Positions 1 to 9,160 of a stretch of DNA of 48,734 nucleotides are shown here, piece after piece (the first letter of the stretch is position 1; the number at the start of each line of letters is the position of its first letter). Source of the DNA: an uncultured beta proteobacterium. Its GTDB lineage: Bacteria; Pseudomonadota; Gammaproteobacteria; Burkholderiales; Burkholderiaceae_C. The translations under genes were made by a program, and so were the position numbers. Location: the NCBI GenBank assembly GCA_903830985.1, contig CAIKVZ010000263.1, positions 1 to 48,734 of the forward strand, read 5' to 3'. The notes under the pieces are model-generated. The model was not told the origin of the DNA and searched no databases. It saw only the letters and a program-made list of their open reading frames with translations.

Positions 1-237
1 CATTGGCTGTCAGGAGAGTTACCGAGAACCGGGGGAAGCGGACGAGTGGCGTCGACTGCGAACTCTGGGGCATGCCGGAACAGTAAGGAGTGGTTCGACG
101 ATCACCACATCGTCAGCCGCGCTCTGGGCGGGAGTGAAGCTCTCGCCAACCGTGTGCTGCTGCACCCGATCTGTCACCGGCGGGTCCACGCCCTGGGTTT
201 GGAGGTAACCAAGCCGGTCCCAGCATGGGGACTTTAA
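1..237 (+). CDS. Group II intron-encoded protein, C-terminal HNH endonuclease fragment (partial)
   Basis: The reading frame is open from base 1 and stops at 235-237. From about position 94 it encodes the typical HNH end of group II intron reverse transcriptase/maturases: DDHHIVSRALGG, then ANRVLLHPICHRRVHALGL and a KPxPAWGL tail. In the family this domain nicks the second target strand during retrohoming. The paired cysteines usually found just before the HHI motif are not visible; a single Cys stands in that area, so the zinc-binding part may be degraded. The ATG at 46 is internal and not a likely start. Reverse transcriptase domains, if present, are upstream of the window. Confidence 0.75.
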   Translation, partial: HWLSGELPRTGGSGRVASTANSGACRNSKEWFDDHHIVSRALGGSEALANRVLLHPICHRRVHALGLEVTKPVPAWGL

Positions 238-297
238 TTTGGCGGGTAGACTGTGGCTATGCAGCCAACACAGCCTATCAAGCCAATGGTCGTGCTT

Positions 298-331
298 GAG
301 CCGGATGCGTTGAAAGACGCACGTCCGGTTC
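298..331 (+). ncRNA. Group II intron domain V (catalytic hairpin)
   Basis: This 34-nt segment begins GAGCCG and ends CGGTTC. It folds as an 8-bp basal stem (with one G.U), a two-base CG bulge on the 3' side, and a 5-bp upper stem closed by a U.G pair over a GAAA tetraloop. The AGC catalytic triad is at 299-301. Length, bulge, tetraloop and triad all match domain V, the most conserved part of group II introns. Confidence 0.9.
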
Positions 332-332
332 T

Positions 333-372
333 TAGGGGGGGATCGAGCAGTGATGCTCGGTCCCTACCCTCC
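333..372 (+). ncRNA. Group II intron domain VI (branch-point stem) and 3' end
   Basis: Right after domain V, a G-rich strand (335-341) followed by CGAGCA pairs with TGCTCG and a C-rich strand (362-369) around a GTGA loop. The A at 366, lying in the C-rich strand near the end, is the natural candidate for the lariat branch point. The 3' splice site is inferred at about 372. Confidence 0.6.
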
Positions 373-399
373 AAAACGGCCTCTTCCCCCCCCGCCGGC

Positions 400-2655
<2,256 letters not shown>

Positions 2656-2659
2656 CTGA

Positions 2660-3220
2660 TTAGCTGGGCTGCGGTCGCGGGTAGTCCACGGCCAGAATTT
2701 CGATCTCCTGCACGCCCTGGGGCGACACCAGTTTGAGCACATCGCCAACACGGGATTTGAGCAGGGTGCGCGCGATCGGCGAGATCCAGCTCACTTGGCC
2801 CAGCAGACTGTCGGCCTCGTCCACGCCCAGGATGGTGACACTGTGCGACACGCCATCGTCCCCCGCATAGCGCACCGTGGCGCCAAAGAACACCTGATCG
2901 CCGCCGTGATGCACGCTGGCATCCGAAATCTGGGCGATCTCCAGGCGCTGCGTCAAAAAGCGGATGCGCCGGTCGATCTCGCGCAGGCGCTTCTTGCCAT
3001 AGATGTAATCGCCGTTCTCCGAGCGGTCGCCATTGCTGGCGGCCCAGTGCACGATTTCCACAATGCGTGGGCGCTCCACGTCGATCAGCGCGAGCAACTC
3101 GTCGCGCAGGCTGGCGTAGCCGGCTGGCGTGATGTAGTTGCGGGTCGCCGGCAGCGGCGGCAAGGTCGGCGCTTCGTCGTCATCGTCGTGCTCGGTTTCA
3201 CGGGTAAAGGCTTTGCTCAT
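2660..3220 (-). CDS. greB: Transcription elongation factor GreB
   Basis: GreB binds the RNA polymerase secondary channel and triggers cleavage of backtracked transcripts. The 186-residue product starts MSKAFTRE, has an acidic linker (DDDDE), then the N-terminal coiled coil (ITPAGYASLRDEL to the end of the paired helices) carrying GDRSENGDYIYGKKRLREID, the tip region with the acidic residues that hold catalytic Mg2+. A C-terminal FKBP-like domain follows (FFGATVRYAGDD, LGQVSWISPIARTLL). I chose ATG 3220 over an in-frame start 9 bp upstream because MSKAF is the usual GreB start. It is convergent with spoT with only 4 bp between the stops, so no separate terminator is visible. Confidence 0.93.
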   Translation of the reverse strand: MSKAFTRETEHDDDDEAPTLPPLPATRNYITPAGYASLRDELLALIDVERPRIVEIVHWAASNGDRSENGDYIYGKKRLREIDRRIRFLTQRLEIAQISDASVHHGGDQVFFGATVRYAGDDGVSHSVTILGVDEADSLLGQVSWISPIARTLLKSRVGDVLKLVSPQGVQEIEILAVDYPRPQPS

Positions 3221-3309
3221 GGAGCGCACAGCATACCAACCCTGGTAACGCGATATTTGCGCCTTGCAACTTCCGCATTATGAAATGCCATCTTACTTCA
3301 CGAACCAAG

Positions 3310-3325
3310 TTTGACGCACGTCAAA
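3310..3325. promoter_or_regulatory. FNR/CRP-type dyad upstream of the 2-oxoacid oxidoreductase operon
   Basis: TTTGACGCACGTCAAA is a perfect 7+2+7 palindrome. Its core TTGAC-N4-GTCAA resembles operators of the FNR/FixK/DNR group (TTGAT-N4-ATCAA type). It lies about 93 bp before the porG start and about 90 bp upstream of the greB start, so it could serve either gene. Control of the oxygen-sensitive oxidoreductase is the more natural reading, but that is inference. No convincing -10 box was found. The rest of 3221-3417 holds nothing else I can identify. Confidence 0.5.
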
Positions 3326-3417
3326 AACTTTTTTATGCCATGCCTCACCATCGGCCGGGTCGGAAAATGCACTTTGCACCTCTGCCCCGTTGCATCACCG
3401 CGATTCAGGAGACAAAT

Positions 3418-4005
3418 ATGTTTCAGGTAAGAATTCATGGACGTGGCGGCCAGGGGGTTGTCACCGGTGCGGAAATGCTGTCGATCGCCGCCTTCCTGGG
3501 TGGCCGGCACGCACAGGCTTTTCCCAGCTTCGGTTCGGAGCGAACGGGGGCGCCGGTGGTGGCCTATTGCCGCATGGACGACAAGGAAATCCGGTTGCGT
3601 GAACCCATCATGCAGCCCGACGCGCTGATCATTCAGGACCCTACGCTGCTGCATCAGGTCGATGTGTTCAGCGGTCTGAAAAAAGATGGCTACATCCTGA
3701 TCAACACCACGCGCAGCTTTGACCAACTCGGGCTGGGCGAGTTCGTGCAGGACTTTGCCCCTGGCCATTTGCTGATGGTGGGCGCCACCGAACTGGCCAT
3801 GAAGCACGTGGGGCGCCCGGTGCCCAATGTGCCGCTGCTGGGTGCCTTTGCGGCCTTGAGCGGCCTGATCACGCTGGACGCGGTGCTGGCCGCCATTCAG
3901 CAGAAATTCCGCGGCGCCGTAGCCCAGGGCAATATGGAAGCCGCGCGCGAAGCCTACGCCAGCGTGAAAAAGCAAGCCGAAGAAGCGGAGACCCACCATG
4001 CTTAA
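3418..4005 (+). CDS. porG: 2-oxoacid:acceptor oxidoreductase, gamma subunit (PorG/PadE-like)
   Basis: This is the gamma subunit of a thiamine diphosphate and iron-sulfur dependent 2-oxoacid oxidoreductase, which interconverts a 2-oxoacid plus CoA with an acyl-CoA plus CO2. The 195 residues begin with the family signature FQVRIHGRGGQGVVTGAEM and continue with FPSFGSERTGAPV, both typical of gamma subunits. ATG 3418 has a good ribosome-binding site (AGGAG, 7 bp upstream). It is the first gene of a four-gene operon and overlaps porA by 8 bp. The substrate cannot be read from sequence: pyruvate and phenylglyoxylate enzymes share this architecture. Confidence 0.88.
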   Translation: MFQVRIHGRGGQGVVTGAEMLSIAAFLGGRHAQAFPSFGSERTGAPVVAYCRMDDKEIRLREPIMQPDALIIQDPTLLHQVDVFSGLKKDGYILINTTRSFDQLGLGEFVQDFAPGHLLMVGATELAMKHVGRPVPNVPLLGAFAALSGLITLDAVLAAIQQKFRGAVAQGNMEAAREAYASVKKQAEEAETHHA

Positions 4006-5251
4006 ACAATGTGAAGGCTCGCATGCCGTAGCCCAGGCCGTGGCCTTGAGCCGCCCCGAAGTCATTTGCGCCTACCCGATCTCACCCCAGACGCACATCG
4101 TCGAAGGCTTGGGCGAACTGGTGAAATCCGGCGCGCTGCAAAAGTGCGAATTCATCAACGTCGAGTCCGAGTTTGCCGCACTGAGTGTCGCAATCGGAGC
4201 CTCTGCCGCTGGAGCACGCGCTTACACCGCCACGGCCAGCCAGGGTCTGCTGTTCATGGCCGAGGCCGTGTACAACGCATCCGGTCTGGGACTGCCCATC
4301 GTCATGACGGTGGCGAACCGCGCCATCGGCGCACCCATCAACATCTGGAACGACCATACCGACAGCATGTCGATGCGCGACGCCGGCTGGCTGCAGATCT
4401 TTGCCGAGACGAACCAGGAAGCGCTCGACCTGCACATCCAGGCGTTTCGCATCGCCGAGGAGCTGTCGCTGCCGGTGATGGTGTGCATGGACGGCTTCAT
4501 CCTGACGCACGCCTATGAGCGCATCGACATGCCGGATCAGGCCCAGGTCGACCGCTTCCTGCCGCCCTATGAGCCGCGCCAGGTGCTGGATCCGAACGAT
4601 CCCGTGACCATCGGCGCGATGGTGGGCCCCGAGGCTTTCACCGAAGTGCGCTACCTGGCGCACGCCAAGCAGATGCAGGCGCTGGACCTGATGCCGCAGA
4701 TCGCCGCCGAATTCAAGCAGGTGTTCGGCCGCGATTCGGGCGGCCTCATCAAGCCCTACCGGCTGGACGACGCCGACACCGTCGTCATCGCCATGGGCTC
4801 GGTGCTGGGCACGATCAAGGACACGGTGGACGATCTGCGCGAACAGGGCGTGAAGGTCGGCGTGCTCGGCATCACCTCGTACCGCCCGTTCCCGATCCAG
4901 GCGATACGCGACGCGACCGCCAACGCCAAGCGCATCGTGGTGATCGAAAAATGTTTTGCCGTGGGTATTGGCGGCATCGTGTCGCGCGACGTGCGCAGCG
5001 CAGTCCAGGCCCGCCCGCAACCGGTGTACGCCGTGGTCGCCGGACTCGGTGGGCGCGCCATCACCAAGGCCTCGGTGCAAAAGCTGCTGCTCGACGCGAT
5101 CGACGACAAGCTGGAGTTGCTGACCTTCCTCGATCTGGACTGGGAGATCGTGAACCGCGTGCTGGATCGCGAAAAGAAGCAGCGCCGTTCCGGCCCCATC
5201 GCCGAAGGCATCCTGCGCGACATCGGCACGGTTTCATCAAAGATTGGCTGA
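3998..5251 (+). CDS. porA: 2-oxoacid:acceptor oxidoreductase, alpha subunit (PorA/PadG-like)
   Basis: The alpha subunit, 417 residues, contributes the pyrimidine-binding side of the thiamine diphosphate site. Visible family motifs are YPISPQTHIVE near residue 27, INVESEFAALS, a segment around YTATASQGLLFMAEA, and RAIGAPINIWNDHTDSM. The C-terminal part (VVIAMGSVLGTIKDTVDDL, GVLGITSYRPFP, VVIEKCFAVG) matches the domain that follows in PFOR alpha chains. The start overlaps porG and the stop lies 5 bp before porB, so the genes are likely translated together. Length and motifs fit separate-subunit (PorA/PorG/PorB) enzymes rather than the fused bacterial PFOR. Confidence 0.9.
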   Translation: MLKQCEGSHAVAQAVALSRPEVICAYPISPQTHIVEGLGELVKSGALQKCEFINVESEFAALSVAIGASAAGARAYTATASQGLLFMAEAVYNASGLGLPIVMTVANRAIGAPINIWNDHTDSMSMRDAGWLQIFAETNQEALDLHIQAFRIAEELSLPVMVCMDGFILTHAYERIDMPDQAQVDRFLPPYEPRQVLDPNDPVTIGAMVGPEAFTEVRYLAHAKQMQALDLMPQIAAEFKQVFGRDSGGLIKPYRLDDADTVVIAMGSVLGTIKDTVDDLREQGVKVGVLGITSYRPFPIQAIRDATANAKRIVVIEKCFAVGIGGIVSRDVRSAVQARPQPVYAVVAGLGGRAITKASVQKLLLDAIDDKLELLTFLDLDWEIVNRVLDREKKQRRSGPIAEGILRDIGTVSSKIG

Positions 5252-5256
5252 CCATC

Positions 5257-6252
5257 ATGGACCAAACCATCGTCAAGTTCTACCAGACCGGCACCTTCAC
5301 CGTCGGCAACCGCCTGCTCGAACCCGAGCAGCGCAGCGTACAGGCCAACATCCAGCGCAACAACTCGCTCAACTCAGGGCACCGCGCCTGTCAGGGTTGC
5401 GGCGAGGCACTGGGTGCGCGCTATGCCATCGACGCAGCCATGCAGGCCACGGGCGGGCAACTGATCGCGGCCAACGCCACCGGCTGTCTTGAAGTGTTCT
5501 CCACGCCCTACCCCGAAACCTCGTGGCAGATGCCCTGGATCCACTCGCTGTTCGGCAACACTGCGGCCGTGGCCACAGGGATCGCAGCGGCGATGCGTGT
5601 CAAGGGCCGCCCGGAAGTGCGCGTCGTGGCCCAGGGCGGCGACGGCGGCACCACCGACATCGGCTTTGGCTGCCTGTCGGGCATGTTCGAGCGCAACGAC
5701 GACGTGCTCTACATCTGCTACGACAACGAGGCCTACATGAACACGGGGGTGCAGCGTTCCTCGGCCACGCCGCCGGCCGCGCGCACCGCCACCACCATGC
5801 CGGTGGGGCCGAATCCGGGCAACGTGTTCGGCCAGGGAAAGAACATGCCGCAGCTCGCCATGGCGCACGAGATCCCGTATGTGGCTACCGCCACTGTGGC
5901 GGACCTGCGCGACCTGGAATACAAGGTCACCAAGGCCATGGGCATGCGCGGCGCGCGCTACATCCACATCTTTGTGCCCTGTCCGCTGGGCTGGGGTGCG
6001 GCCTCGCACGACACCATCAAACTGGCGCGTCTGGCCATGGAGTCGGGCATCTTCCCGGTGTTCGAAGCCGAGCGCGGTGAGGTCACGGGCAGGTCGAAGA
6101 TCAGGCGCCAGGTGCCGATCGAGAACTACCTGAAACCGCAAAAGCGTTTCGCCCACCTGTTCGGCAAGACGCCGGACACGGTCACCATCGCGCGGCTCCA
6201 GGCCATCGCCGACCGCAACATCCGCCGCTACGGCCTGCTGGACGAGGCTTAA
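5257..6252 (+). CDS. porB: 2-oxoacid:acceptor oxidoreductase, beta subunit (PorB/PadI-like)
   Basis: The 331-residue beta subunit binds the thiamine diphosphate and one [4Fe-4S] cluster. Candidate cluster ligands are C45 and C48 (ACQGCGE), C77 (ATGCLEV) and C242 (VPCPLGW). The cofactor motif runs from GGDGGTTDIG (about 127-136) to CYDNEAYMNTG (about 154-164). I chose ATG 5257 because the conserved protein begins there; the frame is open further upstream but that part overlaps porA in another frame. It is followed by 45 bp containing a hairpin and then the NAD(P)/ferredoxin subunit. Confidence 0.92.
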   Translation: MDQTIVKFYQTGTFTVGNRLLEPEQRSVQANIQRNNSLNSGHRACQGCGEALGARYAIDAAMQATGGQLIAANATGCLEVFSTPYPETSWQMPWIHSLFGNTAAVATGIAAAMRVKGRPEVRVVAQGGDGGTTDIGFGCLSGMFERNDDVLYICYDNEAYMNTGVQRSSATPPAARTATTMPVGPNPGNVFGQGKNMPQLAMAHEIPYVATATVADLRDLEYKVTKAMGMRGARYIHIFVPCPLGWGAASHDTIKLARLAMESGIFPVFEAERGEVTGRSKIRRQVPIENYLKPQKRFAHLFGKTPDTVTIARLQAIADRNIRRYGLLDEA

Positions 6253-6259
6253 TTAGTTG

Positions 6260-6283
6260 GGGACAGAGCTAAAGGTCTGTCCC
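6260..6283. repeat. REP-like hairpin inside the oxidoreductase operon
   Basis: GGGACAGA and TCTGTCCC form an 8-bp perfect stem around an 8-nt loop; the outer bases TTG and CAA can extend it past one bulged A. There is no T-run, so it does not look like an intrinsic terminator. From memory, GGGACAGA palindromes of this form recur near REP-associated transposases in beta-proteobacteria. It sits 15 bp before the next start codon, just before the ribosome-binding site AAGGAG. Confidence 0.6.
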
Positions 6284-6297
6284 ACAAGGAGAAACAA

Positions 6298-7923
6298 ATG
6301 GAAAAACCCTTTGCCATCACCCTGGACGTCGGCAGTTCGCTGGCGAACCACACCGGTTCCTGGCGCACCGAGCGGCCGGTCTATCTGAGCCGCAAGCCCC
6401 CTTGCAACCACCAGTGCCCCGCGGGCGAAAACATCCAGGCCTGGTTGTTTCACGCCGAGTCCGGTGACTACCAGAAAGCCTGGGAGCAACTGGTGCAGGA
6501 CAACCCCTTTCCCGCCGTCATGGGACGCGTCTGCTACCACTCTTGCGAAGGCGCGTGCAACCGCGCTCAGGTCGACGCGCCGGTGGGCATCAACTCGGTC
6601 GAGCGTTTCTTGGGCGACCAGGCGATCGCCCAGGGCTGGAAATTCGCGCCTGTGGCAGCCGCGTCGGGCAAGAAGGTGCTGGTCGTCGGTGCCGGGCCCT
6701 CGGGCCTGTCGGCGGCCTACCACCTGGCCATGCTGGGCCACAAGGTGACGGTGGTCGAAGCCGGCCCCCTGCCCGGCGGCATGATGCGTTTCGGCATTCC
6801 GCAATACCGCTTGCCGCGCGACGTACTCGACGCAGAGGTGCAGCGCATCGTCGATCTGGGTGTGGAGATTCAGTACAACACCAAGGTCGAGAATGTGCTC
6901 GACGCCAAGCTTGCCGGCGGCTATGACGCGGTTTTTCTGGCGGTGGGCGCGCACATCGCAAAGCGCGCCTACATCCCTGCGGGAGATTCGGCCAGGGTGC
7001 TTGACGCCGTGGCGGTGCTGCGCTCCATGGAGGGCGAAGACAAGCCCATGCTGGGGCGTCGCGTCGTGATCTATGGCGGCGGCAACACGGCGATCGACGT
7101 GGCTCGCACGGCGAAGCGCCTGGGTGCCACCGAATCCATCATCGTCTATCGGCGTAACCGCGAAAAAATGCCGGCGCACGATTTCGAAGTGGAAGAAGCC
7201 CTGCAAGAGGGCGTGCTCATCAAATGGCTGTCCACCATCAAGCACGCCGGCGACGCCTCCATCACGGTAGAGAAGATGGCGCTGGATGAAAAGGGGTTTC
7301 CTCAGCCCACGGGCGAATTTGAAACCCTGGCCGCCGACTCCGTCGTGCTGGCGCTCGGCCAGGACGTGGACCTGTCGCTGATCGAAGGCGTCCCCGGCCT
7401 CACCGTGGAAGACGGCGTGGTGCAGGTCAGCGCGCAGATGATGACCGGACACGCCGGCATCTTTGCCGGAGGCGACATGGTGCCGGCCGAGCGCAACGTG
7501 ACGGTGGCCATCGGCCACGGAAAGAAGGCGGCGCGCAACATCGACGCCTGGCTGCGCGAGGTGGTCTACAAGACTGCGCCCAAGACCGAGTTGGCGAGCT
7601 TTGACAAGCTCAATCCCTGGTACTACAGCGACGCACCCAAGACCCTGCGCCCCATGCTCGACATTGCGCGACGCACCTCGACCTTCGAGGAGGTGCAGGG
7701 CGGTCTGGATGAAGGTACGGCGCTGTTCGAGGCCAGACGTTGCCTGTCCTGCGGCAATTGCTTCGAGTGCGACAACTGCTACGGCGTGTGCCCGGACAAC
7801 GCCGTCATCAAGCTCGGGCCGGGCAAGGGCTTTGAGTTCAACTACGACTACTGCAAGGGCTGCGGCATCTGCGTCTCCGAATGTCCTTGCGGCGCCATCA
7901 AGATGGTGGCGGAAGACATCTGA
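6298..7923 (+). CDS. GltD-like NAD(P)/FAD oxidoreductase with C-terminal ferredoxin domain
   Basis: This is the likely electron-transfer subunit linking the 2-oxoacid oxidoreductase to NAD(P). The 541 residues hold an N-terminal GltD-type iron-sulfur region (C36, C40, C79, C83, C87), an FAD-binding GAGPSG at 131-136, a second Rossmann fold for NAD(P) (VVIYGGGNTAIDVA, about 259-272), and a tail with two [4Fe-4S] motifs (CLSCGNCFECDNCYGVCP and CKGCGICVSECPCG). In phenylglyoxylate:NAD+ oxidoreductase the FAD subunit and the small ferredoxin subunit are separate; here they appear fused. The start has AAGGAG 7 bp upstream. It is the last gene of the operon; an 8-bp palindrome follows the stop. Confidence 0.88.
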   Translation: MEKPFAITLDVGSSLANHTGSWRTERPVYLSRKPPCNHQCPAGENIQAWLFHAESGDYQKAWEQLVQDNPFPAVMGRVCYHSCEGACNRAQVDAPVGINSVERFLGDQAIAQGWKFAPVAAASGKKVLVVGAGPSGLSAAYHLAMLGHKVTVVEAGPLPGGMMRFGIPQYRLPRDVLDAEVQRIVDLGVEIQYNTKVENVLDAKLAGGYDAVFLAVGAHIAKRAYIPAGDSARVLDAVAVLRSMEGEDKPMLGRRVVIYGGGNTAIDVARTAKRLGATESIIVYRRNREKMPAHDFEVEEALQEGVLIKWLSTIKHAGDASITVEKMALDEKGFPQPTGEFETLAADSVVLALGQDVDLSLIEGVPGLTVEDGVVQVSAQMMTGHAGIFAGGDMVPAERNVTVAIGHGKKAARNIDAWLREVVYKTAPKTELASFDKLNPWYYSDAPKTLRPMLDIARRTSTFEEVQGGLDEGTALFEARRCLSCGNCFECDNCYGVCPDNAVIKLGPGKGFEFNYDYCKGCGICVSECPCGAIKMVAEDI

Positions 7924-7928
7924 AAACC

Positions 7929-7956
7929 GGCGCGACTCAGACCATGTGGTCGCGCC
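7929..7956 (-). terminator. Palindrome between convergent genes, possible terminator for the MFS gene
   Basis: GGCGCGAC and GTCGCGCC form an 8-bp stem around a 12-nt loop, overlapping the last codons of the minus-strand MFS gene and lying 6 bp after the stop of the plus-strand operon. On the minus strand it is followed by GGTTTTC, a short T-run. It may serve both directions. Confidence 0.45.
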
Positions 7957-9160
7957 GCGCCAGTGTCGGAAACAGCCTGAGCCAGGTGGCGGCAATCAGC
8001 ACCGTGCCGATGCCGCCGGCCACCACCGAGACCACCGGGCCGAACAGCGCCGCGCTGGCGCCCGATTCAAATTCACCGAGTTGATTGGACGCGCCGATAA
8101 AGATCGAGTTCACCGCCGAGACCCGGCCGCGCATCGCGTCCGGTGTCTCGAGTTGCACCAGGGTCATGCGCGTCACCACGCTGACCGCGTCGGCCGCGCC
8201 GGTGATCACCAGCGCCAGCAGCGACAGACCGAAATGTGCCGACAGACCGAACACCACCGTGGCCAGGCCAAACAGCGCCACAGAGGCCAGTAACTTGTGT
8301 CCCACGCGCCGGCGTAGCGGCCAGCGCATCAGCGCCAGTGACATGGCGAGTGCACCCAAGGCGGGCGCGGCCCGCAACAGACCCAAGCCCACCGGGCCGG
8401 TGTGCAGGATGTCGCGCGCATACATGGGCAGCAAGGCGCTGGCCCCGCCCAGCAGCACGGCAAACAGATCCAGTGAGGTGGCACCCAGCAGCAGCTTGCG
8501 CTGCCAGACGAAGGCCACGCCGGCCAGCAGGGTGTGCCAGTTGGCCGCCAGCGTGGACGATTGATGCCGGTAGTGCACGGCCAGGGTAAGTGCAACCGAC
8601 AGCAAGGCCAGGGCCGTGCAAACCGCATACACCAGGCTGGCGCCGCTGACGTACAGCACGCCGCCGAGCGCCGGTCCGCAAATGATTGCCGCCTGCATGC
8701 CGCTGGAACTGACGGCGATGGCGCGCTGCAGCATGTCGGGGGGCACCAGCAAGGGCGTCAAGGCCTGTTGCGCCGGCATCTGGAAGGCGCGCGCCACACC
8801 GAGCAGGACCGACAGCGAGAGAATCATTTCGCGCGTCACCATGGCGCCTTGCGTCGCCAGCAGCAAAGCCAGGGCGATACCGGCCTGCACCAGCATGCAG
8901 GCGGCGAAAATGCGGCCGCGGTGCAGCCTGTCGGCCAAGTGGCCGGCAGGCAATGTCATGAGCAGCGCGGGAATGAATTGAAACAGGCCCACCAGGCCCA
9001 GATCCCAGGCACTGGAGGTGATGTCGTACATATGCCAGGCCAAGGCCACCATGAGCATTTGATTGGCTGTGACACCGCTGAGCCGCGCCAGCCAGAAACG
9101 CACAAAGGAGGTCTGACCGAACAACTGCTTCAGCGGCCTGCTGGACGCGGCAGCGTTCAA
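7937..9160 (-). CDS. MFS transporter (EntS-like, exporter type)
   Basis: A 407-residue integral membrane protein with about twelve hydrophobic segments. It has the N-terminal segment FVRFWLARLSGVTANQM and the loop motif GHLADRLHRGRI between helices 2 and 3, as in the EntS/drug-exporter branch of the major facilitator superfamily. The substrate cannot be told. The start is TTG 9160, overlapping the stop of the FimV-like gene (TTGA). No Met occurs before the first membrane segment, so a TTG start with translational coupling is the best reading. Confidence 0.82.
   Translation of the reverse strand: MNAAASSRPLKQLFGQTSFVRFWLARLSGVTANQMLMVALAWHMYDITSSAWDLGLVGLFQFIPALLMTLPAGHLADRLHRGRIFAACMLVQAGIALALLLATQGAMVTREMILSLSVLLGVARAFQMPAQQALTPLLVPPDMLQRAIAVSSSGMQAAIICGPALGGVLYVSGASLVYAVCTALALLSVALTLAVHYRHQSSTLAANWHTLLAGVAFVWQRKLLLGATSLDLFAVLLGGASALLPMYARDILHTGPVGLGLLRAAPALGALAMSLALMRWPLRRRVGHKLLASVALFGLATVVFGLSAHFGLSLLALVITGAADAVSVVTRMTLVQLETPDAMRGRVSAVNSIFIGASNQLGEFESGASAALFGPVVSVVAGGIGTVLIAATWLRLFPTLARRDHMV

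Larger units (their letters stand above)
1..372 (+). mobile_element. 3' end of a group II intron (partial at window start)
   Basis: The first 372 bases read as the end of a bacterial group II intron: the C-terminal HNH part of an intron-encoded protein, then a linker, then a domain V hairpin and a domain VI-like stem. The 5' part lies outside the window. The right boundary is not exact; counting about 7 bases from the likely branch-point A at 366 puts it near 370-375. Whether the intron is still active cannot be told from this fragment. The element sits directly in front of spoT. Confidence 0.85.

Noticed and set aside
253-399. The N-terminal extension of SpoT translated from the intron
   Set aside because: Not annotated as SpoT because the bases encode intron RNA domains V and VI; it is kept only as a question about the true start.
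4951-5256. An upstream extension of the beta subunit overlapping porA
   Set aside because: The extension is Arg-rich, lies out of frame inside porA, and the conserved protein begins at ATG 5257.
6253-7995. A 580-codon minus-strand frame opposite the GltD-like subunit
   Set aside because: Antisense of a well-supported gene; its composition (many His, Asp, Val in repeats) fits a shadow frame.
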